Positions 23,356 to 36,099 of a DNA stretch of 64,000 bases are shown here, in pieces. Each line of letters starts with the position of its first letter. The stretch's first letter is position 1. The notes under the pieces are model-generated. The model saw only the letters and a list, made by a program, of their open reading frames with translations. It ran no database searches and was not told where the DNA came from. The position numbers and the translations under genes are program-made. Source of the DNA: Cocos nucifera (taxonomy: Eukaryota; Streptophyta; Magnoliopsida; Arecales; Arecaceae). Location: NCBI GenBank assembly GCA_006176705.1, contig QRFJ01005771.1:1-64000 (forward strand), read 5' to 3'.

Positions 23356-24716
23356 TTGCAGGTCATGATGGCACCGAAATGCCATCTAGCTTTCACCCCT
23401 GCCTCTCGATGGATTATGCGGAGTTTAGCATCTGAGGAGCAGGTGCAGCATACTCCATCCACCTCCGCATCGACTGCTCAAGGACCTCCACCATCGGCAT
23501 CTACTCTACCAGTGGCATCTACTCCATCGACTTCTGAGCCTCTACCATCATCCACATCTTCGATACAAGCCACTCCATTGGTATCTGAGTGTACATTTTT
23601 ATTATATTATTTATTTAGTTTTTATATAGTTTTTATATGCTTATGTATTTGTATAACGTATTTTCATTGCAGGTGCAACATCCAGTAGGATATTTCGTAG
23701 TCCCGTACGTATGGCGCATGTGTGAAACCGCTAGCATCAGGTTATGGTACAGTATGATATGGAGGGAAGGCCAGTAGGGGAGACCACGCGGAAGGTGCAT
23801 TCCTATTTTGGAGTGCTTGTGAGGTGATCAGACATTATTCCAGTAGAGCCGAGAGACTGACGATTGATGGATAATACTGTCAGGGATCGGGTATAGAAGG
23901 ACATATAGATAAGTGCATTTTAATTATATTTATGTATTTTACATGTTTACACTATATTTGATTAGAATAATTTTGTAACTGACTTTTGATAACTTTGTGC
24001 AGAGAAGGTATGATTCTTTTGATCACGAGAGGGCTCGAAATGCCCGACTGAAGAAGATCGAAGAGTTATATCGGGGCTACAAGGTCAAGCTCCATAGAGG
24101 ATGGCTCGAGCATCGATGAGACACTCTAGAGGAGCTTGTTCCATGGATACAGAACTGCCTTACGAGTCAGTGGGAGAGGATGGTTATACATTAGAGGAGC
24201 TAGGAGTTCGAGGTAAAATTACTAACTTTTAAATTTTTTAATATGCATAAAGTTATATTTAAATATTTTTTTAAATATTTATTATTTATTTGAATACTTA
24301 TTAGGCTACCTCCCATCAGAATCAGAAGAATCGGGCAGCCCAAGAGTATACGCACACTCTCGGTCATGAGTCTATGGCCAATCATGTGCATAGAGAAGTA
24401 ATGAATTCTAAATCTTAGTAGATAACTTAAATTAATATTTTTTAAAAATTTTTGATAAAATGATCCATTATTGTAGCTAATGAGAGATGGAGTGATGCCT
24501 AGCCGTAGTGAGATCTTTCATCCAATCGTACGGATAAGAAGGACAGGTCGATGAACGCCACGATTGAGAGGATTTTTGTAAGTATTAAATATATTAGTAC
24601 ATATGATTAGTATTATAGCATCTACTATAAAATTTTATTTGCACTTATAATTACAGGATCAATTAGATGTGCTCGCGAGTGAGGGCCCAAATACCTCTGG
24701 CCCCCATGACCATCTT
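23356..24716 (+). pseudogene. CACTA second gene (Transposase_24/TnpA-like), 5' part
   Basis: Starts near MAPKCHLAFTPASRW, followed by a Ser/Thr/Pro-rich stretch, then an intron-like gap (GTGTAC at about 23590 to TTGCAG at about 23672). The segments RYDSFDHERARNARLKK (about 24004-24056), KNRAAQEYTHTLGHESM (about 24329-24376) and MRDGVMPSRSEIFHPIVR (about 24480-24535) match the layout of plant Ptta/En/Spm proteins. In those proteins a DNA-binding partner recognises the subterminal repeats. Stops (e.g. TGA at 24118) and short introns break it. The gene is cut at 24716 by Copia-3 and continues at 35139. Confidence 0.75.
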
Positions 24717-27004
24717 GTTGAAGGAAAAACCCTGTTTCCCGAGTCAGGTTCGTTCAGATCTGATTGGATCAAGAGGAATATTTCAAAAAAAATTTCTCTT
24801 AGATCCAAATCAGATTTGAGACTCTTCAGATTTGATCTTATTGATCTGATAAAATAAAATAAAAATAAATTAAATCTAATTTAATTATACCTATATTTTG
24901 GATAACCCAATTATCCTATGATGATTCCGATGGTTGCCTGAGGTTCTGGATGTAGCCACACAAGTGCCTGACGTCAATTGATATCTACTTGAATAGGATC
25001 TAGAGATCTTCTCTTTCTCAATCTGTGCTCCAAAAATCAGATATGGATCAGATCTTGAAGGTCTTCAAAATGGCTTTTGAAGATCATCTGTTGTCTCTTG
25101 CAGCAGTGCTGCCTTCTTCCTTTCATGTTGCCTTTCTCTTGCTTAGATCGCACCAAACTCGAGCCCAAGAACTCATGAATGTGGATAGGAGAGAGAGGAC
25201 CTGAAGGTGGCATAGAGAGGAAGGGAGAGAAGCTTTGTGGCATGGGCAAAGGGCAGAAGTTCTCTATTCTAGGCATAGATAGAGTTTATATAGATCCTGC
25301 TGCGCCATGCAGTGCCACATCATTCCGACCAATCATGACTCTTTATGTAATCAGATCTAAATTTGATTGGTGGGATGACATTATCTGATCTAATCAGATT
25401 AGAATCCCTCATAAACCTCCTTAGGTGGTGCCAAGACTAGTCAAACAGAACTCCTTAGCGCCACCTAATTTGAAACCATGAAGCAACTTAGAGTCCTATT
25501 TGTATGGGACTCTAGCCATGATCCTCATGGGGCGCATGCCTTCCTAGGCATGCACCCCCTCCCTTTCCACTTTTTAGTAGAAGGATAAAGCCCCATGTTC
25601 TCTCCTATGGGTGCATGACACATGGGTAGATATCTAGGTGTCAAAGGTCAACATTTGACCAAAGTCCAAAGACAAGATTTAGCAGGTGACGGAAAATGAT
25701 AGGTGTTGTCTCAAATTTATTTCATAAATTAAGACAACCCTTTTCTAACGTGGACAAGCTCCAGTCAGATTAAGTAAAGATTTCTGAGTAAGTCTAAATA
25801 CATTTGGCTCAGTCGAGACAAGCTTTAATGATTGTTGAAGGAGAACATTAGGCTCAATCGTATGCTAGCACGATTTTCTTGAACCTAATTGAATCTTATT
25901 CAAATCAATTGAACTAGGTTAATCTAATTGATGATATCTAGATCCAAACCCTTATTTATGTAATCCAATTAGGTTCAGTTCCATATGGTAATGGGATACG
26001 TTATGATCTCTATCATCGACATCATCAAAATACCTTTCGATGGATTAGAACTTTTCTGATTCAGAAAACTAGTATGATCGATCATCCAAATCATTCTAAT
26101 TGCTTCCAAAATCCACCAGTGACACCTAGCAACATATGGTGGCAACTCATTAAAACTAAAAACAAATCTCTTGGTGCAATTACCTATGTGATTAAGTTTC
26201 TCTATCTTGAGCCCCTGATCGAATTAGGGTTAAGGTGATCTCGTCAAATCCTAATTTCCATCATATGAATTAATCATTTGATGCAAGTCTAATATGAAAA
26301 TCCTAATAGAAACTCTTTCTATTATTTCATTCTGTCATAGCCATGAGCTTATGGACTTGATTCTCATGATCATCATAGGACTGCTCCTCATCTATCGAGG
26401 TAGATAGATCTCCTATTTGTGTAATCCAATTCCTACAATGAACATGCTATAGACAACATACACCTCAGGATTTCGAATGGCTAGAAGATCGAGTTATGAT
26501 ATAGTCAAACTATAACACCCTCAAGGTGAACTGTCGATGCACCTCAGGTCAAAGAACTTGACACACCACTACGCTTCGAGCCAGTCATCGACGAGAAGGT
26601 AGACTTTCTCATGACTGCTCGAAGTGGTCACGCTCGGTGCCCTCATTCTCTAACGAGTACCTGTACTCTTGCTCCGATGTCTCTATACCATAGACTCAAG
26701 ACTCATCTATCCTAATAAAGTGATCGTACACCAACCTTTCGGATCAATCACCATCTTCATATGATCCTATGGTCGAGAGCATTTTATGAGTTAATAATGA
26801 AAATTCATGTTTTAAATTTTTAACTCTTGAAAATATAAACCATCATTACCATTAACTCAAGGGACGTATCATAGATACTTTCAACTATACATTGCAATAG
26901 AAAATAACCCATTTCATTATTTATAGTCAAAATTATAATTTTGCCCTTTGATGTGTATTACAAGTGTCAGCCAATTCTAGCTTCTAGGGCACACATATCT
27001 AACA
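24717..27004 (-). repeat. Copia-3 3' LTR
   Basis: 2288 bases. On the plus strand it begins TGTTGAAGG and ends CTAACA, i.e. TG...CA on the element strand. Copy of the LTR at 32852-35138. Flanked on its outer side by CATCT. A polypurine tract (complement of AACTCCCACTTAAC, 27005-27018) abuts it on the inner side. Confidence 0.9.
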
Positions 27005-27018
27005 AACTCCCACTTAAC

Positions 27019-30000
27019 TTAAAGTCAATTAGCTACAAATCTAAGTCTTATCTTCTCAAGATGGGTTTCGATCTTCTGTTGGTCCAACGGCTTTATGAGT
27101 GCATCTACCACATTGTATGCGGAGTCGATTCTCTTGACCTCGACATAACCTTACTCGAGGTAATCGTGGATGAGGTGATATTGCCACTAGATGTGCTTGA
27201 ATTTCTGGTGAGACCTCGACTCCTTAGCAAGGACTATGGCACCATTATTGTCGCAGTACAGAGGAATGGCATCTAAAGACATCACTTCGATCTCTATGGT
27301 AAATTGCTTGCACCAAAATGCCTTCTTCGCAGCTTCTGATGCAGCGGTATATTCTGCTTTCATGATGGAATCTGCTATCACTGTCTGCTTGAAACTCTTC
27401 CAACTGATAGCACCACCATTACACATAAACAGACTTTCAGATGTCAACTTTCGATCATCTATATTAGACATAAAATCTGAATCTGTATATCCCTAGACTT
27501 GGAGTTCTCCATTTTTGAAAAACAACAACATATCCTTAGTTCTTCTCAAGTATTTAAGGATATATTTCACAGAAGTCCAGTGTTCTTCACCTGAATTCAA
27601 CTGATATCTGCTCGAAACACTCACAGCATGAGATATATTAGGTCGTGTACATAAGATAGCATACATGAGGCTCCCTATTACTGAAGCATAAGGGATCTTG
27701 CTCATGCATTTAATCTCCTCAGTTGTGTTGGGACACATTTTCTTGGAGAGATGAATGCCATGTCTAAAGGGTACCAATCCCCTCTTGGAGTTTTCTATAC
27801 TAAACCTCTTTAGCACTTCCTCTATGTACATCTTCGGTGAAAGACCTAGCATCCTATTTAGTTTATCTCTATAGACTTTGATTCCTAGAATGAAGGATGC
27901 TTCTCCTAGGTCTTTCATGAAAATTTTTTTAGATAACCATATTTTAACTATGGTCAACATGAGAATATCATTCCCAATAAGGAGGATATCATCCATATAT
28001 AGTACGAGGAAGACAATAACGCTCCTACTGATCTTTTTGAAAATATATGATTTCTCCTCATTTTTTATGAAACTAAATAATTTGATCACATCATTAAAAT
28101 GAGTATTCCAGCTCTGAGATGCTTGCTTAAGTCCATATATGGACCTTTGCAGTTTGCATACATTATGATCAGTATCACTGGATGTGAAACCTAGTGGCTA
28201 TTCCATATAGATATCTTCCTCAAGATATTCATTTAAGAATGCCGTTTTCACATCCATTTGCCATATTTCATAATTGAAATAAACTGCAACAGCAAGTAAT
28301 GTGCCGATGGATTTTAGCATAGCTACTGGTGAAAAGGTATCTTGATAGTCAATGCCTTCGTACTGACTATAACCTTTTGCCACTAATCTAGCTTTGAATG
28401 TTTCCACATTCCCATCTGCACCAATCTTTCTCTTATAGATCCATTTGCACCCAATAGGTACTATACCTTCTAGTGGATCTACCAAGGTCCAAACTTGGTT
28501 TGAGTACATCAAGTCAATTTCTGATTCATTGCCTCTAACTATTTTTTGGAGTCGATATCTGATATCACCTCATCATAGATTTTGGTATCATCACCATGAA
28601 TCTCATTACCTACGAGGAATATTTCCTCTACTTTCTCTAAAATAGTATCTAAGTACCTCTCAGAGGGATGGAAAATCCTTTTCGATCTACGAGGTGGAGG
28701 AGGTAGTGATTGTATTGGCTCAATCTGATTTGGTACCATAGGGTCCTTAGCTCATTGCTCTTTGGAGACTTTCTCCTCTAGCTTGATCTACTTTCCAATG
28801 CCGCTATCTTGAATAAACTATTTTTTAAGAAAGATGGCATGTTGACTCACAATCATATTATGGTCTTCTAGAATGTAGAAATAATATCCTAATAACTCTT
28901 TAGGATATCCTATGAATCAAGCTCTGAAGGACCTATAGTCTAACTTGTCCGCTTGTTGTCTTTTGATATGAGCCGGACAACCCCAATTTCTAAGATAACT
29001 CAAACTTGATTTCTTAGCATGCCATATCTCATACGGTGTGATAGAAATAGTTTTAAAGGAAATTCTATTCAGTAAATATATTGCAGTTAACAGACTATAT
29101 TTTCAAAAAAGATTAGAAAGATATGTGAAGCTCATCATGGATTGGACCATATCTAATAGGGTCCGATTTCTCCGTTCTAAAATTCCATTGAGTTGAGGTA
29201 TTTCAGGTGAAGTCTATTGAGAGACTATGCCATTTTGCTTAAGATAGTCCAGAAATTTTTGACTAAGGTATTCACCTCCTCGATCTGATCAAAGAACCTT
29301 AATGAATTTTTTAGTTTGCTTTTCAACTTCATGTCTGAATTTCTTGAACTTTTCAAAGGCTTCAGACTTGTATCTCATAAGATACACATATCCAAATCGA
29401 GATAGATCATCAGCAAAGGTTATGAAGTAATCAAAGTTGCCTCTGATCGACACATCAAATGGGCCACACACATCAGTATGTACTAAGGCAAGTAGATCTA
29501 TGGCCCTTTTCCCATGTTCTACAAAAAGAAGCTTAGTCATTTTGCCATGAAGACATGATTCACAAATTAGATGTGGCTCAGAAATCAAAAGACTCAACAG
29601 CTTAATTTTCTTCAATTTGTTAATCCTATCTTCTGCTATATGACCTAGGATTAGGTGCCATAGATACCTATCATTTGGACTATCCCTGGGTCATTTTATG
29701 GTATTCATATTTTGCTCGATATTAAAGATAGATACATCAATATATAACTGGTAGAGACCGTTAATGAGAAAACCACTTGTAATTTTATTTTTTTATAAAG
29801 AATATTATAAAAATCCTTAAGAAAACTAATTACAAAGCCTTCTTGTGCTAAATATGAAACAGAAATAAAATTTTTACTTGCGGCAGGCACATAATAACAA
29901 TCCCTAAGTACTAAATCTAAGCTAGATGGTAGTCAAAGAGGTTAGGTTCTCACGGACAAAGTAGCAACCCTTGCTTCATTTCGGACACGTAGGATCATCT

Positions 30001-30080
30001 CACCATCCCTCAGCTTCCTACTATCCTCAAGATCTTATATAGAAGTGCATAAATGAGCACTAGAACTAGAGTCAAGCACC
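27019..30080 (-). pseudogene. Copia-3 pol remnant
   Basis: Right to left: GAG-pre-integrase (ICESCLHGKMTKL, about 29535-29580), integrase core with VHTDVCGPF (about 29455-29490) and SDRGGEY preceded by a TGA (29287-29289), the TAG at the family-wide integrase-RT site (plus CTA 28818-28820), the linker with PPPRRSKR (about 28670-28700), and RT with YMDD in place of YVDD (about 27990). RNase H follows, with KAEYTAASEA and YCDNNGAI (about 27230-27370). Some catalytic residues are retained, but multiple stops and frameshifts mean it is not translatable as a whole. Confidence 0.88.
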
Positions 30081-30967
30081 TAATTGGATGCAAAAAAAAT
30101 CGTAAGGTTAAATTCAATAATGAGCATACCTCCAGAAAGACCTGTCTCCTTCTTATTCTTTAAGGTGTCCAGGTATGTAGGGCAGTTTCGCTTCCAGTGG
30201 CCGTCCGTATTACAATGGAAACACTTTTCTTTATCAACGGTCTTCTTCTTCAGCTCTGCCTTCTTTTTCTTTTCACCTTCCACCTTCTGCCTTTTCACAG
30301 ACTTCTTCTTCTTTTCAAAAGACTTTCTCTTAGAAGAAGTCCATTCCATAGCAAGTACTAAGCCTTTAGAACCTTTCATAGAAAGCTCAGTAGTAACCAG
30401 CATATTCATAAGTTCAGCCAGAGTATTCTAAAGTTTATGCATATGGTAGTTCACGATGAACTGCCCATATGCATCAGTCAAAGATTGCAGAATTATATCA
30501 TTCTATAGATTCTGGTCTAACTTGACTCCGAGCTTCTCAAGCTCTTTCAAGTTTTTGATTATCATCAGATAATGATCTCGGACTGACTGTCCATCACGCA
30601 TTTTAGCCTTAAACAATCATTTAGTGATCTGATATTTGGCTGCATGACTCTATTCACCAAACAACTCTTGTAGGTGAGCCAACATTTGGCAGGCAGTCAT
30701 GGTATCTTTATGTTGATGCTGAAGCTCATCAGACATCGAGCCCAACATATAGTATCTGACCTTGTTATCTTCATCCATCCATTTGTCAAGAGATGCTCTC
30801 TGTTCAGCAGATGGACGGGCTGGTAAGGTAGAGGGATCCTGATCCAATACATGAGTTAACATTTTGGAATCCAAAATGATTTTGATGTTTTGAAGCTAAT
30901 CCTTGTAATTAGATCCAGTTAGTCTATGGGTGTCCAGGATACGAGCTAGTGGGTTGGATACGGATAT
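30081..30967 (-). pseudogene. Copia-3 gag remnant
   Basis: Gag with an intact-looking zinc knuckle CFHCNTDGHWKRNC (about 30195-30235) and a Lys-rich linker. Upstream capsid segments are LTHVLDQDPSTLPARP (about 30815-30865) and MLGSMSDELQHQHKD. Stops include TGA in ITK*LFKAKM and TAG in QNL*NDIILQ. Both occupy the same codons as stops in Copia-4. The expected initiator is ATA (plus TAT, 30965-30967). A private TAG lies in MHKL*NTLAEL. Confidence 0.88.
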
Positions 30968-32851
30968 TTTTCTTTTTTCTATAGAGAGTCAAAATTTCTA
31001 GTTAGATTTTATAATTAAGACTTGACCAATTTATTTAGAGATTTAATTTTTAAATAAATTAGCTTCCACTATTTTCTTTGGATCCCTACACTCCCTCTGT
31101 AGGAATGCAAAAATCTCCACGATTAATGATTTCTAGTGGGGGGTGCAGTCCCACCAACTGACTCATCACCTCACCTAACACTTATTGGTGATGGGTTAGC
31201 CAATGAGTGAACAACTCTTGTCCAATGATTCTTTAATCATGGTGCACCCAAGCTTGGTCTCTAATTCATGAATCTCACCATACCCAAAATATTGATCCAC
31301 TCCTTAGTTGAGTCAAATCCACCATTTGCATAGATTGAATTTCTAATTAGGTCTCTCACCATATCCAAAATATTGAGCCCAATCAATTCTCCAGTCCATA
31401 GCATCCAATGCCTAATAAATATGGTTGCATCTTTTCAGTGCAACTGAACCACTATGATCAGCCAAAAATAATCAATCTCGAAAAGAGCCCGCATATCTAC
31501 AATGGTGGAAGACCTTAAACTTAATCTTTTCTTAGAAAGATTTGATTTAGATCTCTTTAAACTTGACTTGACATAGCCATAACTATTATGACTAACCTAA
31601 TGGCATGGGTTAGCTCGGATTATTAGCCACCTTAGATCAGAACTGAGTCAACAAATATGGTCAGGTAAGTAAGATCGATGGAAGGAATATGTCATTAACT
31701 CGACAAGAACGCATTCGAATCCAGTAGTACTCAATTAAAAATCAATCGATCGTATCTGCCAAACTTACCTTAGATACCAAATTATTGAGCTAGAACCAAT
31801 CAATTAGCCTACAATCCAGACTCTAACCACTAAGCCTAATTAGATTTTAACTTAATTGATCACTCATGTGACTCAACCTTGATCCAAACTTAATCCTATT
31901 AGGCTGGTCAATTTAAGCCCTCTTGATCCCATTTAACCGACTCTTAAATCGGTTCGATCAACCGCTAGATCTAATTGAGCTACCCAAGCCCGAATCTAAT
32001 TTTATGAATGTATATTAGATCTAAAAATTTTTAATTTTAGACCTAATATATTTCATAATCTTAATTTTTAATTAAGTTTAGGATTCATAAACAAAACATG
32101 TAAATAAAATCCTAGGATTTCAGGATCTAGGATTTTATAGAAAATAAGTTTTTTTGATTTTTGATTAAGGACGAACGCGCAGCACTCCTACATATCATAA
32201 GAACACTCCATCGAATGAAAGGAGAAGGTCTTTAAATCCTTCTTTGTTCTTATGATCGAACGGCTAAGGAAAATGCCTTAATCAGAAACATGATGAATCT
32301 ACAAAACTAGTTACATCTACATCATATATCACATATAAAAATTGATCTAACCTAAAAACATATTTTGCATACATCTCATGTATCATATCATGCATATTTT
32401 TAGATCTAAATTATTTCATAAATATCTAAAAAATAAAATTTAAATTTGATCATATCAAATTAAATTTATTCAAGATAACTTTGTAGATCTATTCTATAAC
32501 TAGTCTAAACATGCATCAATCATATCTCATATGAATAAATTAAAAAAAATTATTTTTTATTTTTTAGATCTAATTATAATATTTATAATATTAAAAAATA
32601 ATTAATAAATAAATCTAAAAATTATAATTAATTAAATTAAAATTATGATGATGTTAGACTACATATAGAATAATTCTATTTTTAGTCTAGTCATACATCT
32701 CGTGCATCTTAGATTTAAATTATTTAATTTTAAATTTTTTAATTTTAGATCTAATCATATCTCATGTGATATCTGAAATCATCTAATTATTAGATCAAAA
32801 TTAAAATAAAATCAGATCTAATAAATTTTGGAACCTGGCTTTGATACTAGT
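30968..32851 (-). other. Copia-3 untranslated leader and primer-binding site
   Basis: About 1.9 kb of AT-rich leader, collinear with Copia-4's. The duplicated leader motif is at about 31271-31295 and 31352-31376. The primer-binding site is the complement of plus-strand GCTTTGATACTA (32838-32849), i.e. TAGTATCAAAGC, a mutated form of TGGTATCAGAGC (initiator tRNA-Met type). No gene is seen. Confidence 0.8.
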
Positions 32852-35138
32852 TGAAAGAAAAATTCTATTTTTCGGATCAGATTTATTCAGATCTGATTGG
32901 ATCAAAAGGGATATTTCAAAAAAAAAAAATTTTAGATCCAAATCAGATCTGAGACTTTTCAGATTTGATCTTATTAATTTAATAAAATAAAATAAAAATA
33001 TATTAAATTTAATTTAATTATACCTATATTTTGTGTAATCCAATTATCCTGTGATGATTTTGATGGTTGCCTGAGGTTCTGGATGTAGCCACGCAAGCGC
33101 TTGTCCTCTATGGATATCCACTTGGGTAGGATCTGGAGATCTTCTTCTTCTCAATCTATGCTCCAAAAATTAGATCTGGTTCTGATCTTGAAGGTCTTTA
33201 AAATGGCTTTTGAAGATCATCCATTATCTCTTGTAGCAGTGCTGCATTCTAACTTTCCCGTCGCCTTTCTCTTGCTTGGATCGCACCAAACTCGAGCCCA
33301 AAAACTCTTGAACGTGGATAGGAGAGAGAGGACCTAATGGTGGCATGGAGAGGAAGGGAGAGAAGTTTTGTGGCACGGGCAAAGGGTAGAAGCTCTCTAT
33401 TCTAGGCGCAAACAGGATTTATATAGACCATGCTACGCCATGCAGTGCCACATCATCCCAGTCAATCATGACTTTTTATGCAATCAGATCTAATATGATT
33501 GATGGGATGACATCATCTGATCCAATCAGATTAGAGTCCCTCATAAACCTCCTTAGGTAGTGCCAAGATCGATCAAATAGGACTCCTTGATGCCACCTAA
33601 TTTGAAATCATGAAGCAACCTGGAGTCCCATCTATATGGGACTCTAGGTGTGATCCTCATGGGGTGCATGCCTCCCTAGACATGCACCCCCTTCCTTTCT
33701 GCTTTTTAGCAGGAGGATAAAGCCCCATGTTCTCTCCTATGGGTGCATGACACATGGGCAGATATCTAAGTGTCAAAGGTCAACATTTGACCAAAGTCCA
33801 AAGATAAAATTTAGCAGGTGACGAAAAATGGTAGGTGTTGTCTCAAATTTATTTTATAAATTAAGAAAATCCTTTTCTAATCTGAACAAGCTTCAGTCAG
33901 ATCAAGTAAAGATTTCTGAGTGAGTCCGAACACATTTGGCTCAGTCGAGACAAGCTTTAATGATTGTTGACGGAGAACATTAGGCTCAATCGTGTGCTAG
34001 CACGATTTTCTTGAACCTAATTGAATCTTATTCAAATCAATTAAACTGGATTAATCCAATTGATGATATCTAGATCCAAACCCTTATTTGTATGATTCAG
34101 TTAGGTTCAGTTCCATATGGTAATGGGATACGTTATGATCTCTATCATCGACATCATCGAAACACCTTCCAATAGATCAGAACTTTTTTGATTCAGACAA
34201 CTAGTATGATCGATCATCCAAATCATTCTAATTGCTCCTAAAATCCACCAGTGATACCTAACAACATATGGAGGCAACCCACCAAAACTAAAAACAAACC
34301 TCTTGGTGCAATTACCTGTATGATTAAGTTTCTCTATCTTGAGCCTCTGATCAAATTAGGGTTAAGGTGATCTCATCAAATCCTAATTTTTGTCATATGA
34401 ATTAATCATTTGATTCAAATCTAATATGAAAATCCTAATAGAAACTCTTTCTATTATTTTACTCTACCATTGCCATGGGCTTATGGACTTGATTCTCATG
34501 ATCATCATAGGACTGCTCCTCATCTATCGAGGTAGATAGATCCCCTATTGGTGTAATCCAATTTCTACAATGAATATGCTATAGCCAACATGCATCTCAA
34601 GATTCCAAATGACTAGGAGATCGAGTTATGGTATAGTCAAACTATAACACCCTCAAGATAAACTATCGATGCACCTCAGGTTAAAGAACCAGACACACCA
34701 CTGTAGCTTTGAGCCAATCATCGATGAGAAGGTAGACTTCCTCATGACTGCTCGAGGTGGTCATACTCAGTATCCTCATTCTCTAACGAGTACCTATACT
34801 CTTGCTCCAGTGTCTCTATACCATAGACTTAAGACTCATCTATCCTAAAGAAGCGATCGTACACCAACCTTTTGGATCAATCACCATTCTCATGATGATC
34901 CTATAGTCAAGAGCATTTTATGAGTTAATAATGAAAATTCATGTCTTAAATTTTCAACTCGTAAAAATATGAACCATCATTACCATTAACTCAAGGGATG
35001 TATCACAGACACCTTCAAATACACGTTGTGATAGAAAATAACCTATTTTATTATTTTTAGTCAAAATTATAATTTTATCCTTAGATGTGTATTACAAGTG
35101 TCAGCCAATTCTGGCTTCTAGGGCACACATATCTAACA
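32852..35138 (-). repeat. Copia-3 5' LTR
   Basis: 2287 bases, partner of 24717-27004. A TATA-like element (complement of TTTATATA, 33418-33425) marks the promoter. The family leader hairpin lies downstream at about 33194-33217, with one mismatched pair. The outer end reads CTAACA at 35138, followed by the CATCT target duplicate. Confidence 0.9.
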
Positions 35139-35543
35139 CATCTATCTCAGGTTTTGGGGTCTGAGCACTCTGGGTGGATCCGATGTAGGTCTGAATATAT
35201 GTCGATCAGCTATTAGTTTGAGGTGAGCATCTCTTCATAGGCTTCTGGTGTCATCAGTCGGGAGGAACTTGAGGCAGTATTGGCATGGATAGATCATGCT
35301 GCAACGTGGGCAGATCGGACTAAGAAACGTGCATCTCATCTAGAAGACATAATGAGAGACATGGTATTGACGCTCAGTATATATTTTGAAGGTGCCTTCA
35401 CGAGCTTTGAGGATATGTTGGCGTGCATTCTAGCTCTAGCTCCTCCAGCTTCGACTCTAGCTCTAGCTCCAGCTCCAGCTCCACCTCTAGCTCATGCTCC
35501 ATCTCCTGGAAATGATGATGATGTAGATTTAGGGGACTTTTGA
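35139..35543 (+). pseudogene. CACTA second gene, 3' part
   Basis: Continues the gene interrupted at 24716. The region 35280-35543 reads AWIDHAATWADRTKKRASHL, then an Ala/Pro-rich tail and an acidic end (NDDDVDLGDF) followed by TGA. The tail is built on a GCTCTAGCTCCA-like microrepeat. This is the expected C-terminus of a TnpA-like protein. A stop and probable introns separate it from the upstream piece. Confidence 0.6.
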
Positions 35544-36066
35544 TGTATTTTTTAAAAAAAATATTATAATAAATTATATTCGATAATAAAATTTTAATAT
35601 TTTAAAAATATTTTTATGTTTATAATATTTTTTTATGTTATATATCTCTGCATTTGTTAGATAAAATATATAAAAAATTAAAAATTTTATATTTTTTAAT
35701 TATTTAGAAGCTATGGTAGCGATTTTACAACCACTACTATAGACGTGCCAACCGCTGCCATAGGTAATGTGTCAACCGCTGCATTAAATTTATAGCAGCG
35801 GTTATGTAACAGCTTTCATAGACAAGGCTATGGCAGCGGTTCTATAACCGCTGCCATAGACTCTTTATAACAGCGGTTTAAAAACTACTGTAATAGAATC
35901 TATATAGCAATGATTTTAATAATCATTGTAACAACCATTGCCATAAATCTATGACGATGGCTGCAGTGGCAGTGATTAGCTAACCGCTGTCATAGCCTAT
36001 AACAGCAGTTTTTTGGACTATGGCAGCGGTTACAAACCGCTGCCATAGTCCGATTCTATAGTAGTA
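35544..36066 (+). repeat. CACTA 3' AT-rich region, subterminal repeats and 3' terminus
   Basis: An AT-rich stretch (35544-35700) is followed by about eight inverted copies of TATGGCAGCGGTT / AACCGCTGCCATAG up to 36055, best conserved at about 35825-35865 and 36015-36050. The terminus CTATAGTAGTA near 36066 corresponds to the inverted CACTACCAC end with point changes. Confidence 0.8.
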
Positions 36067-36099
36067 TTATTTTAAAGCAACTTCAATCCGAGGAGTTAG

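Larger units (their letters stand above)
24717..35138 (-). mobile_element. Copia-3, full-length Angela/Tork-like LTR retrotransposon
   Basis: Minus-strand element of 10,422 bases with both LTRs (24717-27004 and 32852-35138), polypurine tract, gag-pol remnant, leader and primer-binding site. The 5-bp target duplicate CATCT flanks it at 24712-24716 and 35139-35143, and removing the element rejoins the second CACTA gene. By eye the LTRs are about 88% alike over their inner ends, so the insertion is old relative to Copia-4. Confidence 0.93.
15916..36066 (+). mobile_element. CACTA (En/Spm) DNA transposon, split by Copia-3
   Basis: Begins CACTACCACAAAAGAG at 15916. It ends near 36066 with CTATAGTAGTA, a mutated inverse of that start. 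The flanking three bases are TTG (15913-15915) and TTA (36067-36069), an imperfect 3-bp target duplicate. Both ends are packed with inverted copies of a TATGGCAGCGGTT motif, the subterminal repeats typical of CACTA elements. Inside on the plus strand are a TNP2-type transposase and a Transposase_24-type second gene. Removing Copia-3 (24717-35138) leaves about 9.7 kb. It is inserted in the 3' tandem-repeat region of the Gypsy element. Confidence 0.85.
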
